DNA from: Azorhizobium oxalatiphilum
Lineage (GTDB): Bacteria; Pseudomonadota; Alphaproteobacteria; Rhizobiales; Xanthobacteraceae
Length of the DNA stretch: 64,000 bases
Assembly (NCBI RefSeq): GCF_014635325.1
Contig: NZ_BMCT01000003.1
Location: forward strand, 124,001-188,000
Direction: 5' to 3'
Made by a program: the position numbers and the translations under genes. A model generated the notes under the pieces. It was not told the origin of the DNA, ran no database searches, and worked only from the letters and a program-made list of their open reading frames with translations. Shown in pieces: positions 10,522 through 19,176 of this stretch (the first letter of the stretch is position 1; each line of letters starts with the position of its first letter).

Positions 10522-11147
10522 GTGGTGACGCCCAAGGGAAAAACGGATGACCGGACAATGGCCAAGACGCAAGAGCCAGTCACCATCAAGAAATACGCAA
10601 ATCGCCGCCTCTATAACACCGGCACGAGCACCTATGTGACGCTCGAAGACCTCGCCAACATGGTGAAAGAGGGCGAAGATTTCGTTGTCTATGATGCCAA
10701 GAATGGTGACGACATTACGCATTCCGTGCTGACGCAGATCAGGAAAACAAGGGGCAGAACCTTCTCCCCATCGCCTTCCTGCGGCAGATCATTCGCTTTT
10801 ACGGCGACAGCATGCAGATGATGGTTCCACGCTTCCTGGAGATGTCCATCGAGAGTTTCACCAAGGAACAGGGCAAGATGCGCGATCACGTCAGCAAGAC
10901 GGTGACGGGCACGCCCTTTGGTGGTTTCGAGGATCAGGTGCGGCGGAACATGGAGGTGTTTGAACGCGCCTTCAACATGTTCATGCCCTTCAATCCGCAG
11001 GGCGATGCAGCGGCCGAGCCGCCGCCGGCACCGGCTGCGCCGCAGCCCTCCTCCGGCGACGAGCTGGATGCCCTGAAGCGGCAGATGGCCGACATGCAGC
11101 AGAAACTGGAGAAGCTGGTGTCGAAGCCGGAAGGCAGCGGCCAGTAA
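10522..11147 (+). pseudogene. phaR: PHA synthesis regulator PhaR, disrupted by an apparent 10-nt deletion (frameshift)
   Basis: PhaR represses phasin and its own gene and senses PHB granules. The first frame (GTG 10522 with AGGAAAGG 7 bp upstream, or ATG 10558, MAKTQEP) reads the PHB_acc_N DNA-binding domain: TIKKYANRRLYNTGTSTYVT through DDITHSVLTQI, then goes off at codon 10738-10740 and stops at 10821. The next frame resumes at 10743 with ENKGQNLLPIAFLRQLIRFY, then MVPRFLEMSIESF and a proline-rich tail ending in a coiled coil (DELDALKRQMADMQQKLEKL). Intact relatives read LTQI-IFEQ-ENKGQ, so ten bases coding IFE plus part of Q are missing. The truncated product would keep DNA binding and lose the granule-sensing domain. 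A sequencing error is the main alternative. Confidence 0.85.
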
Positions 11148-11157
11148 GTTCCTATTG

Positions 11158-11207
11158 ATGCAGCGCCGGCTCGCGGGACGTTCTCCCGTTCCGGGCCGGC
11201 GCTGCAT
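11158..11207 (+). terminator. Large stem-loop after phaR
   Basis: Perfect 13-bp stem ATGCAGCGCCGGC / GCCGGCGCTGCAT starting 10 bp after the phaR stop, with a smaller hairpin CGGGA/TCCCG inside its loop. No long T run, so termination efficiency is uncertain. Confidence 0.65.
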
Positions 11208-11269
11208 TGATCACTGTTCTGCCGATGCTCTCTACACAACAGACGGTCCATAGCCGGCTGTGTGATCGC

Positions 11270-11309
11270 TGGAGCGTTTCCGTGTTTCATGGAAACACAG
11301 AACACTCCA
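11270..11309. repeat. Imperfect long hairpin with perfect core GTGTTTC-ATG-GAAACAC
   Basis: The core pairs 11282-11288 with 11292-11298; it extends outward to TGGAG (11270-11274) and CTCCA (11305-11309) with a few mismatches. It lies in the convergent gap between phaR and the GGDEF/EAL gene, beyond the phaR terminator. It could be a second terminator or a site for a DNA-binding protein. Confidence 0.45.
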
Positions 11310-11339
11310 ACTCATTGATAGAAAATGTCTTGTCGCTTG

Positions 11340-11354
11340 GATTGCGAAGCAATC
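11340..11354 (-). terminator. Small hairpin downstream of the GGDEF/EAL gene
   Basis: GATTGC-GAA-GCAATC, perfect six-bp stem, about 40 bp past the minus-strand stop. No clear T run; weak evidence for termination. Confidence 0.35.
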
Positions 11355-11391
11355 AAAGCCGGACATGCAGCCAGCGGCTGTGGCGCCGATG

Positions 11392-13161
11392 TCAGGACGC
11401 CTGGGGTTCGGGAAGCGGACGGGCGAGACCGCTCAGGGAGCCCTGAAGATAGTCGCAGCCCCAGTCGCGCAGCAATTCCGCGACGGTCTCGTTCTGCACC
11501 CATTCCGCGACCGTCTGGATGCCAAGCTGGCGGGCGAGCATCAGCAGCGCCTTCACGAAGGTCTGGTCGTCCTCCGACTGCATCATGTTGCGCACGAAGC
11601 TGCCGTCGATCTTCACCAGATCCACGTCCAGCTTGCGCAGGTTGCGGAACGACGTGGCGCCTGCGCCGAAATCGTCCATGGCGATGCGGCAGCCGGCCTT
11701 GCGCACCTTGAGGATGAACTGGCGGGCCGCGGGCAGGTGATCCACCGCGATGGTCTCCGTCAGCTCCAGAATCAGCCTCTGACCGATCTCGGGTGTGACC
11801 AGGCGCTGGAACTGGCGCATCCAGGCGTCGTCGGACACCGAAGTCGCCGAGACATTGATCGACACGTTGAGGCCGGGATCCTGCTCCATGGCGGCGACGA
11901 CCTTTTCCAGCACCCGCCGGTCAAGGCTTCCCATCAGGCCCAGCGCTTCCGCGGCGGCCACCAGACGATAGCCGGAATAGCGGTGCCCCTGCCGGTCCGG
12001 CGCGATGCGGGCCAGCGCCTCGCAGAAGGCGAGGCTGCGGTCGCCGGCATGGACCACCGGCTGGAAGGCGGCCGCGATCTGATCGTGCTCGATGGCCTGG
12101 ATGATCTCATCCGCCATCTGCACATTGATGCGTCGGCGCACATCGTCCCGGTCGGTGCGGCCATCCAGGAAGAAGCGGCCGCGCCCGCGGCGCTTGGCCA
12201 GTTCATGGGCCTGCTGGAGGCGGGCGATGATCTTGTCGGGATGGGTGGGCGACGTGGGGGCCGTGATGGCGCCGATGGTGGCGCTGACGGGAATCTGGCC
12301 GTCGCCGATCGGCAGCAGGGTCCGGCGGATGCTTTCGATGAGCGCTTCGCCAGTGGCGACCAGGCCGGTGTCGTCCACCTGCATCAGCACAATGGCGAAC
12401 TTGTTGCCCGAAAAGCGGACCAGCAGGTCGCCGGGCTTCATCTGCTGGCGCAGATGCTCGGCCAGCGCCACCAGCACGCGGTCCGCCGCCTCGAAGCCGA
12501 ATCGGTCGTTGATGCGGCCGAGGTCGTCGAGGCCCAGCAGCATCACTGCCCAGCGGGCATCCTCCGTCTGGGGCAGGGAGGCGAGGGTGGCGGACAGGTG
12601 GCGGCGCGTCGGCGCGCCGGTGAGCGGGTCGAACGTGTTGCCCGACATGGCCCCCACCTGTCGGGCCAGGATGTGCACCGTGCCCGTGGCGACAGCCGGG
12701 CGGCCATCGGCCCCCGCGAACCAGCGGCCCTGGTCGATGGCCCAGTCCACGTCGCCGTCCGCCGACAGGGACAGCCTGAGGGCCGACACATAGGAGGTGC
12801 CGTCGCTGCTGCCGGGTTCGCCCGTCTGCGTCTTGAAGCCGTGATGGGAGGAGCCGGCGTCGGCGGCGCCGCTGATGGCGAGAAAGCCGGTGCCGGTGGC
12901 CATCCGCGCCATGGCTTGCGGCCCGAACAGCGCCTCGGCATTGGGGCTCCAGGTCATGCGATCGGAGCGCAGATCCCAGCTGTAGACGGCACAGCGGGCC
13001 GAGCCGAGGGCGGCGAGCAGGGAATCGAGCGTATCGAGCTGGCCGGCCGCGGCCGGAAGCCCGGATCCGTGACTCTGGCGCGCCGAGGGGGCCGGGGCCG
13101 GGGATGCGCTGCCGTCGTGCGCATGGGGCGCCGCCTGCGGCTCGGTTCTGCGTCCAATCAC
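11392..13161 (-). CDS. Degenerate-GGDEF / EAL domain protein
   Basis: Cytoplasmic cyclic-di-GMP signalling protein of 589 residues with a GTG start (AGAGG upstream). A low-complexity Ala/Pro-rich N-terminus (1-40) leads to a PAS-like region (about 45-165), a GGDEF-like domain (about 175-330) in which the signature is SGNKF at 251-255, hence probably not a cyclase, and an EAL domain from about 345. EAL residues 381-383 are intact (FCEALARI); NVS, LELTET, MDDFGAG and VKIDGSF blocks are present, while the late AEGVE motif reads AEWVQ. It could therefore be an active or weakened phosphodiesterase. No TM segment seen. Neighbours give no pathway clue. Confidence 0.88.
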   Translation of the reverse strand: MIGRRTEPQAAPHAHDGSASPAPAPSARQSHGSGLPAAAGQLDTLDSLLAALGSARCAVYSWDLRSDRMTWSPNAEALFGPQAMARMATGTGFLAISGAADAGSSHHGFKTQTGEPGSSDGTSYVSALRLSLSADGDVDWAIDQGRWFAGADGRPAVATGTVHILARQVGAMSGNTFDPLTGAPTRRHLSATLASLPQTEDARWAVMLLGLDDLGRINDRFGFEAADRVLVALAEHLRQQMKPGDLLVRFSGNKFAIVLMQVDDTGLVATGEALIESIRRTLLPIGDGQIPVSATIGAITAPTSPTHPDKIIARLQQAHELAKRRGRGRFFLDGRTDRDDVRRRINVQMADEIIQAIEHDQIAAAFQPVVHAGDRSLAFCEALARIAPDRQGHRYSGYRLVAAAEALGLMGSLDRRVLEKVVAAMEQDPGLNVSINVSATSVSDDAWMRQFQRLVTPEIGQRLILELTETIAVDHLPAARQFILKVRKAGCRIAMDDFGAGATSFRNLRKLDVDLVKIDGSFVRNMMQSEDDQTFVKALLMLARQLGIQTVAEWVQNETVAELLRDWGCDYLQGSLSGLARPLPEPQAS

Positions 13162-13323
13162 GCCGCCACCTCTGCCGCGGTCACCTCTACGAGGTCGATC
13201 AAGGAGACTGCCATTCTACCCGAGTTGAAGGAACTGCAAAGATGTGTCCCGTAACGGTTCCCACATGCGCAAGCGTTGGCGCGGAACGCGCTCTGTATCG
13301 CTTGTGGTCGGGAATGGGTCATC

Positions 13324-13728
13324 TCAGGCCTGGGGCGGCGTAATGGCGACATCACGTTGAGCCACCCGGATGGAAACGGAAAAGCCGGTCATCACGTCCA
13401 GCAGCATGATGCAGACGAGCAAGGCGAAAACGCTGCTGGCCGCCTGCGGCACCATCAGGAATTCCACCACGCCGGCGATCAGCAGCAGCAGGGACAGCAT
13501 GTGGTCGATAATGGAGCGCGAGGAAATCTTGGTGGCCTTGATGAGCTCGAAGAACAGCACCAGCAGGGAAAAGGCGATGAAGGCCGCGCCGAGCTCCAGG
13601 GTCCACGTGCTGCCGGAGGGCAGCGTGAATGTGCCGAGCGTGCCCCGCCAGTCCAGTCCGGGCGTGATGAAGGACAGGATGTTGTAGATGGCGAAGGGGA
13701 CGATCAGCAGCGGGATCGGGGTCAGCAT
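13324..13728 (-). CDS. Four-helix membrane protein of unknown function
   Basis: A 133-residue hydrophobic protein with about four helices (LLIVPFAIYNILSFI; LELGAAFIAFSLLVLFFELI; MLSLLLLIAGVVEFLMV; VFALLVCIMLLDVMTGF). The start at 13728 has GAGGAG upstream. Similar short proteins are common in Hyphomicrobiales, but I cannot name a characterised family. The upstream gene on the same strand is rpmF, 400 bp away, so it is likely transcribed alone. Confidence 0.75.
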   Translation of the reverse strand: MLTPIPLLIVPFAIYNILSFITPGLDWRGTLGTFTLPSGSTWTLELGAAFIAFSLLVLFFELIKATKISSRSIIDHMLSLLLLIAGVVEFLMVPQAASSVFALLVCIMLLDVMTGFSVSIRVAQRDVAITPPQA

Positions 13729-14136
13729 GGCGGGCTCCTCGGGCGGACGCCGCGCACGGCAGGCAACGAAGCGCCCGGCCATGCGGCGGTGAGCGCAATG
13801 GGTCACATATGCCGGTTAAGAAGTCATGGCACCTGACGGTTCATCCGGCCGGGCGTGCATAAGCGGCCGGGGGACGGTGGTCGTCCTCCAGGGCGCAGGT
13901 GCTGGCCTTTGATGGTTTGCGGGCGATCCGCGGCGGAATCGCGTCGGTCAGGCATCGTAGCCGGACATGCCGTCGAAGAATCCGGCGATGATCGCCAGCC
14001 GTTACGCGGCAGAGACCTGCGGGGAGCCGATTCTGCGCTCCCGCGACTCGCAATGGCGCTTTGCCATGCGGGAATCCGGGCGGCATGCCGCCCGGTCCAT
14101 CGACCTGCTCAACGGCCCCGCAGGGCCGCCAAGGGC
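13729..14136. other. 408-bp intergenic stretch between a membrane-protein gene and rpmF
   Basis: No convincing gene on either strand: short open frames (for example 13967-14167) lack a ribosome site and overlap rpmF. It holds the rpmF hairpin at 14113-14128 and a perfect 20-bp palindrome CCGGGCGGCATGCCGCCCGG at 14076-14095. Confidence 0.5.
14113..14128 (-). terminator. Hairpin after rpmF
   Basis: CGGCCC-CGCA-GGGCCG, nine bases past the rpmF stop, followed on the minus strand by TTGAGC. The larger palindrome 14076-14095 lies a little further on. Function as terminator is likely but there is no U tract. Confidence 0.45.
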
Positions 14137-14322
14137 TCAGGCTTCGGTCTTGACCTTGAGGATCTGACGACCGCGATACATGCCGGTCTTCAGGTCGAGG
14201 TGGTGCGGACGACGCAGCTCACCCGAATCCTTGTCTTCCACATAGGTGGGCTGCTTCAGCGCGTCGGCCGAACGGCGCATGCCGCGACGGGACGGCGAGG
14301 TCTTTCTTTTCGGGACAGCCAT
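14137..14322 (-). CDS. rpmF: 50S ribosomal protein L32
   Basis: Structural protein of the large ribosomal subunit, 61 residues. The N-terminus [20 protein letters not shown] and the alphaproteobacterial ending [20 protein letters not shown] are unmistakable. The start at 14322 is set by the family N-terminus, with GGAG upstream. No zinc-binding CxxC/CxxC pair, typical of the alphaproteobacterial form. Confidence 0.98.
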   Translation of the reverse strand: MAVPKRKTSPSRRGMRRSADALKQPTYVEDKDSGELRRPHHLDLKTGMYRGRQILKVKTEA

Positions 14323-14691
14323 CGTCCAAACTCCAAAACGTCCAAATGCCAATGCCTGCTGCGGCGGTTCGCGCAGGCATGCGAAACCTTCATCTCATGT
14401 CTGAGAGGCGCGCCTTATACAGCGTTGCGGGCAGAAGCGGAAGGCCCCCCGCGTGGGAAATGGACGCAACCTTGAGGGCAGGGGCACCGCAGCGGCGCCG
14501 GCCGATCTTTCCAAGATTTAATGCGCTTTTGCTATCCCAATGAAAGCGCAGATGAAAAGCTGACCCAGCGGCGCCGGCCGTCATCCACGAATCCTTGTGT
14601 TGCCTCAAGAAAGCCCCCTTGCCAGCGGATTCAAGCTGCGCAAGGGTGCCGCCCGCTACGGCGAACCGTAATGCGAAGGACATTAGATCCC

Positions 14692-15597
14692 ATGATGCGT
14701 ACCGCTTCCACCGCCGCTCTGGCGGTCGCTCTCACCGCTTTCGCCTTCAGCGGCCCGGCGTCCGCCCAGACGGCAGCGCCCGGTGCCACCCCGCCCGCCG
14801 CCGCTGCGCCCGCGCCTGCTCCCAAGGCCGACACGGTGCTGGAGACGGTGAACGGACAGCCCGTGCGCGGCAGCGATCTCGCGCTCGCGGAAGAGGATAT
14901 CGGCGCCGGCCTGCCGCAGGTGCAGGGTGCCGCCCGTCAGGAATATATCCTGTCCTTCCTCACCGACATGACCCTGCTGGCCCAGCAGGCTCAGGCGCAG
15001 AAGCTCGACCAGACCCCCGAGTTCACCGCCAAGATGAACTATCTGCGCACCAAGGCGCTGATGGAGACGCTGATGGCCGAGGAGGCCAAGAAGGCCGTCA
15101 CCGAGGACGCCAAGCGCAAGACCTATGACGAGTTCGTCAAGCAGACGAAGCCGGAAGAGGAAGTGCACGCCCGCCATATCCTGGTGGACAGCGAGGCCAA
15201 GGCCAAGGAAATCGCCGCCAAGGCGAAGGCCGGCGGCGACTTCGCGGCGCTTGCCAAGGAAAACTCCAAGGACAGCGCGGCCGACGGCGGCGATCTGGGC
15301 TACTTCACCAAGGACCAGATGGTACCGGAGTTCGCGGAAGCCGCGTTCAAGCTGAACAAGGGCCAGGTTTCCGACCCGGTGAAGACCCAGTTCGGCTGGC
15401 ACGTCATCAAGGTCGAGGACAAGCGTCAGAAGCCGGTGCCGACTTTCGAGCAGGTGTCCGACCAGATCGACCAGTATCTGATCCGCAAGGCCCAGTCCGA
15501 CCTCGTGACCAAGCTGCGCGCCGACGGCAAAGTGGAGAAGACCTCCGCTGCCCCGGCTGCGACGCCGGCTCCGGCCGCGCCCGCGCCGAAGAACTGA
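14692..15597 (+). CDS. Periplasmic parvulin-type peptidyl-prolyl isomerase (PpiC/SurA-like)
   Basis: Foldase of 301 residues acting outside the cytoplasm. Signal peptide from MMRTASTAALAVALTAFAF cleaved near SAQT, then an Ala/Pro linker, an N-terminal helical region (AEEDIGAGLPQVQGAARQEY...) and a rotamase domain around residues 165-260 (EEVHARHILVDSEAKAKEIA, GDFAALAKENSKDSAADGGD, VKTQFGWHVIKVED). The C-terminus is Ala/Pro-rich. Start at 14692 follows AAGGA; an ATG at 14671 has no site. It likely helps outer-membrane protein folding, as in other alphaproteobacterial PpiC-like proteins. Monocistronic. Confidence 0.92.
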   Translation: MMRTASTAALAVALTAFAFSGPASAQTAAPGATPPAAAAPAPAPKADTVLETVNGQPVRGSDLALAEEDIGAGLPQVQGAARQEYILSFLTDMTLLAQQAQAQKLDQTPEFTAKMNYLRTKALMETLMAEEAKKAVTEDAKRKTYDEFVKQTKPEEEVHARHILVDSEAKAKEIAAKAKAGGDFAALAKENSKDSAADGGDLGYFTKDQMVPEFAEAAFKLNKGQVSDPVKTQFGWHVIKVEDKRQKPVPTFEQVSDQIDQYLIRKAQSDLVTKLRADGKVEKTSAAPAATPAPAAPAPKN

Positions 15598-15609
15598 GCT
15601 GAAGTATAA

Positions 15610-15645
15610 GCGGCGGGCCTCGCGCCCGCCGCAGGCATCCTGCGG
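15610..15645 (+). terminator. Two overlapping hairpins after the PPIase gene
   Basis: First stem GCGGCGGGC (15610-15618) with GCCCGCCGC (15624-15632). A second stem CCGCAGG (15629-15635) with CCTGCGG (15639-15645) reuses its right arm, so only one can form at a time. Probably a terminator region; neither has a T run. Confidence 0.55.
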
Positions 15646-15679
15646 CCCGGCTATCCCTGATAGCTGGGCCGTTTGCGTT

Positions 15680-16321
15680 TCAGGCGGTTGCGGCCGCGCC
15701 GCGCAGAAGCAGGCGGACCCGTGCGGGGAGGGCATCCGGAACGTGGTCGGCATCCGGTGCGGCGATATCCCCGGTGAGCAGGCGCATCCAGGCAAAGCCG
15801 AAGATCAGTTCCACCAGCGAGGGCAGGTCCGCCTTGGGTGGAAGGTCGCCACGGGCGATGCCCCGCGCCACCACCTCGCCCACATAGGCGCGCCGATCGG
15901 CGAGAAAGCTCTGCAGGGCGGCGAGGGATGCCGGATCCGACTGGGCTTCGGCGATAATGGAGCGGAAGGTCGCGCCGGCCGGCGTGTCCCGCCAGAAGGC
16001 AAAGAGGCGGGTCAGGAGCTCAACGAGATCGCCTTCCAGTGTGCCCGTATCCACCCGCAGCACGGTTTCCTTCTGCCTGGCATAGACGTCCATCAGAAGG
16101 GCGGAGCGGTTGGGCCACCAGCGATAGATGGTGGGCTTGCCCGCGCCGGCCCGCCGCGCCACGGCCTCGATGCTGAAGCCGGCAAGGCCTGTCTCCGAGA
16201 GGATAGCCTCGGCAGCTTCGAGGATGGCGCTGGCGCTGGCCGGGTTCCGGCGGCCGCCGATGGAGGTGCGTCGCGGTGCGGCTTTCCCCTTCGGGGCAAC
16301 GTCTGCGCTGTGTTCGCCCAT
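15680..16321 (-). CDS. TetR/AcrR-family transcriptional regulator
   Basis: 213 residues; start at 16321 chosen at the end of the N-terminal tail. The helix-turn-helix lies about residues 30-75: AILEAAEAILSETGLAGFSI, then VARRAGAGKPTIYRWWPNRSALLMDVY, the classic TetR recognition block. The C-terminal ligand domain contains FWRDTPAGATFRSIIAEAQ, as in TetR_C_11-like members. It is divergent from a small membrane-protein gene, and a perfect dyad (16390-16404) between them fits its operator, so autoregulation and control of the neighbour are likely. Inducer unknown. Confidence 0.9.
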   Translation of the reverse strand: MGEHSADVAPKGKAAPRRTSIGGRRNPASASAILEAAEAILSETGLAGFSIEAVARRAGAGKPTIYRWWPNRSALLMDVYARQKETVLRVDTGTLEGDLVELLTRLFAFWRDTPAGATFRSIIAEAQSDPASLAALQSFLADRRAYVGEVVARGIARGDLPPKADLPSLVELIFGFAWMRLLTGDIAAPDADHVPDALPARVRLLLRGAAATA

Positions 16322-16389
16322 CTTCCGTCCCGCCCGGCTGCGACAAGCGTTGACATAAAGGAAGCCGGTCTGTAGCTCAATAATGAAAC

Positions 16390-16404
16390 GAAACGTATCG
16401 TTTC
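16390..16404. promoter_or_regulatory. TetR-type operator GAAACG-TAT-CGTTTC
   Basis: Perfect 15-bp dyad in the 118-bp gap between the divergent TetR gene and the small membrane protein. It is flanked by another GAAACG copy directly upstream (16385-16390), so the arms recur. Confidence 0.6.
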
Positions 16405-16439
16405 TAAAAACTACCCTCCAGAAACACTCAGGTCGCACC

Positions 16440-16691
16440 ATGTCCGAGCCTGCCACCACGCCTGCACCCGCGCCGGTCTGCCGCATCCGTCTTTCGGTGG
16501 GGGCCTCCCTCGGCGCCTATCCGGTCATCACCGGCATCCTGTACGGCCTCGCGGAAGTGGCGGGGGACATGGCAGTCTGGCAGAAGACGTTGGCCATCGT
16601 TCCGCTGATGGTTCCCTGCATGGTGTTCGCCATCATTCCCGGCGTGCACAAGGTGGGCGGCCGCTGGATACGGCGCTCCCTGCGCTCGTGA
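16440..16691 (+). CDS. Small two-helix membrane protein
   Basis: 83 residues with two hydrophobic stretches (VGASLGAYPVITGILYGLAEV and TLAIVPLMVPCMVFAIIPGV), a short Pro/Ala N-terminus and a basic C-terminus. I start it at ATG 16440; a frame from 16383 would overlap the TetR operator. It is the only gene transcribed away from the TetR regulator and so is its likely target. No function can be assigned. Confidence 0.65.
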   Translation: MSEPATTPAPAPVCRIRLSVGASLGAYPVITGILYGLAEVAGDMAVWQKTLAIVPLMVPCMVFAIIPGVHKVGGRWIRRSLRS

Positions 16692-16814
16692 TCGCCGTCG
16701 CCTCGGAGCGACTGGACGTGCCCGCAACCACGAGGTGTGGCGTGTCGCATTCGACCCCTTGCCTATGACATGAAGGTGCGGCACACCGCTCGGGCCAACT
16801 CCCCGGGAGGCCTT

Positions 16815-18056
16815 ATGTCCGCGTCCATTTCTCCGCTTGCGCCCAAGTCCCTGCCCGAAGTGCCGCCCGTTCCGGGCGTGTCCTTCGCTACAGCCGAGGC
16901 GGGTATCCGCTACAAGGGCCGCACCGACGCGCTTCTGATGGCCTTCGCCAAGGGCACCACCGTCGCCGGCGTGACCACCCGCTCGCTCTGCCCCTCCGCG
17001 CCCGTCGAGTGGTGCCGCGAGGCGCTGAAGAAGGGCAAGGCACGCGGTCTTGTGGTGAATTCCGGTAATGCCAATGCCTTCACCGGCCAGAAGGGCCGTG
17101 AATCCACCACGCTCACCGCCGAGATCGCCGCCCGCACGCTGGGCTGCAAGCCGGGCGAGATCTTCCTCGCCTCCACCGGCGTCATCGGCGAGCCGCTGGA
17201 TGCCACCAGGTTCGAAGGCGTGATGGGCGAGATGGCCGGCCGGCTCGAAGCCGGCCCCTGGGAGGCGCCGGCCCGCGCCATCATGACCACGGACACCTTC
17301 CCCAAGCTCGCCACCGCGCAGGTGCCGTTCGGCAAGACCACCGTGACCATCGCGGGCATCGCCAAGGGCGCGGGCATGATCGCCCCCGACATGGCGACCA
17401 TGCTGTCCTTCGTCTTCACCGATGCGCCCATTGCCGCACCGGTGCTGCAGAAGCTGCTCGATAAGCTGGTGGTGAACAGCTTTAACGCCGTGACCATCGA
17501 CGGCGACACCTCCACCTCCGACACGCTGCTCATGTTCGCCACCGGTGCCGCCAAGGATGTGGGCGCGCCGCAGGTGAAGGATGACGCCGACCCGGTGCTG
17601 CGCCCGTTCCGGAAGGCGCTGAAGGAGGTGCTCAACAATCTGGCCGAGCAGGTGGCCCGCGACGGCGAGGGCGCCCGCAAGCTGGTACGCGTGCATGTGT
17701 CGGGCGCGGTGTCCAAGAAGTCCGCCCGCCGCATCGCCTTCTCCATCGCCAATTCGCCGCTGGTGAAGACGGCGGTGGCCGGCGAGGATGCCAACTGGGG
17801 CCGCGTGGTGATGGCCGTCGGGAAGGCCGGCGAGCCTGCCGACCGCGATCGCCTCGCCATCTCCTTCGGCGACATCCGCGTCGCTGCCGAGGGCGCGCGC
17901 GACCCGTCCTATGACGAGGGCGTCGTCTCCGACTACATGAAGGGCGATGTCATCGACATTCGCGTGGACCTCGGCCTCGGCAAGGGTAGCGACCGGGTGC
18001 TGACCTGCGACCTCACCAAGGAATACGTGGCCATCAACGGCGATTACCGGTCGTGA
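16815..18056 (+). CDS. argJ: Bifunctional glutamate N-acetyltransferase / ornithine acetyltransferase
   Basis: Arginine synthesis: transfers acetyl from N-acetylornithine to glutamate (and can use acetyl-CoA). 413 residues; GGGAGG before ATG 16815. Seen: [22 protein letters not shown], and the self-cleavage site in [16 protein letters not shown] with the nucleophilic Thr195 after Ala194, which splits the precursor into alpha and beta chains. The stop overlaps the start of mutT (GTGA), so the two are cotranscribed. Confidence 0.97.
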   Translation: MSASISPLAPKSLPEVPPVPGVSFATAEAGIRYKGRTDALLMAFAKGTTVAGVTTRSLCPSAPVEWCREALKKGKARGLVVNSGNANAFTGQKGRESTTLTAEIAARTLGCKPGEIFLASTGVIGEPLDATRFEGVMGEMAGRLEAGPWEAPARAIMTTDTFPKLATAQVPFGKTTVTIAGIAKGAGMIAPDMATMLSFVFTDAPIAAPVLQKLLDKLVVNSFNAVTIDGDTSTSDTLLMFATGAAKDVGAPQVKDDADPVLRPFRKALKEVLNNLAEQVARDGEGARKLVRVHVSGAVSKKSARRIAFSIANSPLVKTAVAGEDANWGRVVMAVGKAGEPADRDRLAISFGDIRVAAEGARDPSYDEGVVSDYMKGDVIDIRVDLGLGKGSDRVLTCDLTKEYVAINGDYRS

Positions 18057-18457
18057 AGATCACGCTCGTCGTCGCCTGCGCATTGGTGGATGCGGACAAC
18101 CGGGTGCTGGTGGCCCAGCGCCCGGAAGGCAAGGCGCTGGCCGGCCTCTGGGAGTTTCCCGGCGGGAAGATGGAGCCCGGAGAGCGTCCCGAGCAGACGC
18201 TCATCCGCGAGTTGGACGAGGAACTGGGCATCACCGTGAAGGAGGAGTGCCTGGCACCCCTCACCTTCGCCAGCTTCGGCTATCCCGAGTTCCATCTGCT
18301 GATGCCGCTGTGGGTCTGCCGCCGTTGGGAGGGGCAGGTGATCGCCCGCGAGCATACGGCGCTGAAGTGGCTGCGCGCCGGCAAGCTGCGCGACATGCCC
18401 ATGCCCCCCGCCGATGAGCCGCTGATTCCGCCGCTCATCGATCTTCTCGGCGCCTGA
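18053..18457 (+). CDS. mutT: 8-oxo-dGTP diphosphatase (Nudix hydrolase)
   Basis: Cleans the nucleotide pool by hydrolysing 8-oxo-dGTP to the monophosphate. 134 residues starting at a GTG that overlaps the argJ stop by four bases. The full Nudix box is present: G38-x5-E44-x7-RE-x-x-EE-x-GI ending at Ile60, with the MutT-typical [20 protein letters not shown] and [13 protein letters not shown] before it. The C-terminus [20 protein letters not shown] also matches MutT. argJ-mutT pairing is common in this group. Confidence 0.93.
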   Translation: MKITLVVACALVDADNRVLVAQRPEGKALAGLWEFPGGKMEPGERPEQTLIRELDEELGITVKEECLAPLTFASFGYPEFHLLMPLWVCRRWEGQVIAREHTALKWLRAGKLRDMPMPPADEPLIPPLIDLLGA

Positions 18458-18665
18458 GCGTCACCCGCAGACTTGGAGCGCACCGCCGTTTGGGTGGGTG
18501 CGTGACTACCCCTTCAAGGCGTCCCCCAAAATGATGCTTGTGCGTCGAGGGGGACAATGCTGGTTGCAGGCCAAGGGCCTCGCTTGTAAGCATAGATTGA
18601 TGGTCTTGAAGGTATTTTTAGGTTGTGCAATTTATAGTCTTCGTATTCGGCGTCTGGGGCTTGGA

Positions 18666-19022
18666 ATGGGGATTTTTCGGCTCGTTGCTATAGTCTTGAC
18701 TGCTCTGTGCCTTGCGTCCTGTGCCTCCGCTCCCGGAGAGACGGATATGCGTGGAGCGGTGGATCGTCTGTTTCGTCAGGAAACGGATACCTACAACGCG
18801 CGCATCAAGGCTGAAAACGAGAAGAGCCAACGCGCCCGATATGCGGAACGGCCTTATCCGGTCGTTGCGGCGCTGAGGAAGATCGACTGCGTTCCTGCCT
18901 CCGACTCAAAGCCCAAGCCCGGCTTCGTCTGCTATTTCGAGATGACCCTCGACGGCACGCCCCTGAAGCGTCCGGGCCGCTTCTATCTGGATGAGGGCTC
19001 CTGGGTTTACGCCCGGCTCTGA
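18666..19022 (+). CDS. Putative lipoprotein
   Basis: 118 residues. The signal sequence MGIFRLVAIVLTALCLASCA carries a lipobox LAS-C, so it should be lipidated and exported. The mature part is charged and has two further cysteines (KIDCVPAS and GFVCYFEM) that may pair, with no family I recognise. The upstream 200 bp is AT-rich for this genome (around 18600-18660) and could hold its promoter. Confidence 0.65.
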   Translation: MGIFRLVAIVLTALCLASCASAPGETDMRGAVDRLFRQETDTYNARIKAENEKSQRARYAERPYPVVAALRKIDCVPASDSKPKPGFVCYFEMTLDGTPLKRPGRFYLDEGSWVYARL

Positions 19023-19176
19023 AGTCGTCTGCCGCAGAGAGGCTCTATCCACCGGAAGGCTGGTCAAGGTTCAGTCCTGATCCGCAGCGCTTCCGGCTGC
19101 GCGCGGGAGGATGCGGAACCGGAGCCTGTCGGGGGCGGTTGCCTTGGGCATACCGGAACTTCGAAAGGTTGCTCCA

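Noticed and set aside
13967..14167. A 66-residue plus-strand frame next to rpmF
   Set aside because: No ribosome site and overlap with rpmF on the other strand.
16350..16384. TTGACA near the TetR operator as a -35 element
   Set aside because: No fitting -10 hexamer at 16-18 bp; the string is inside the start region of the divergent TetR gene.
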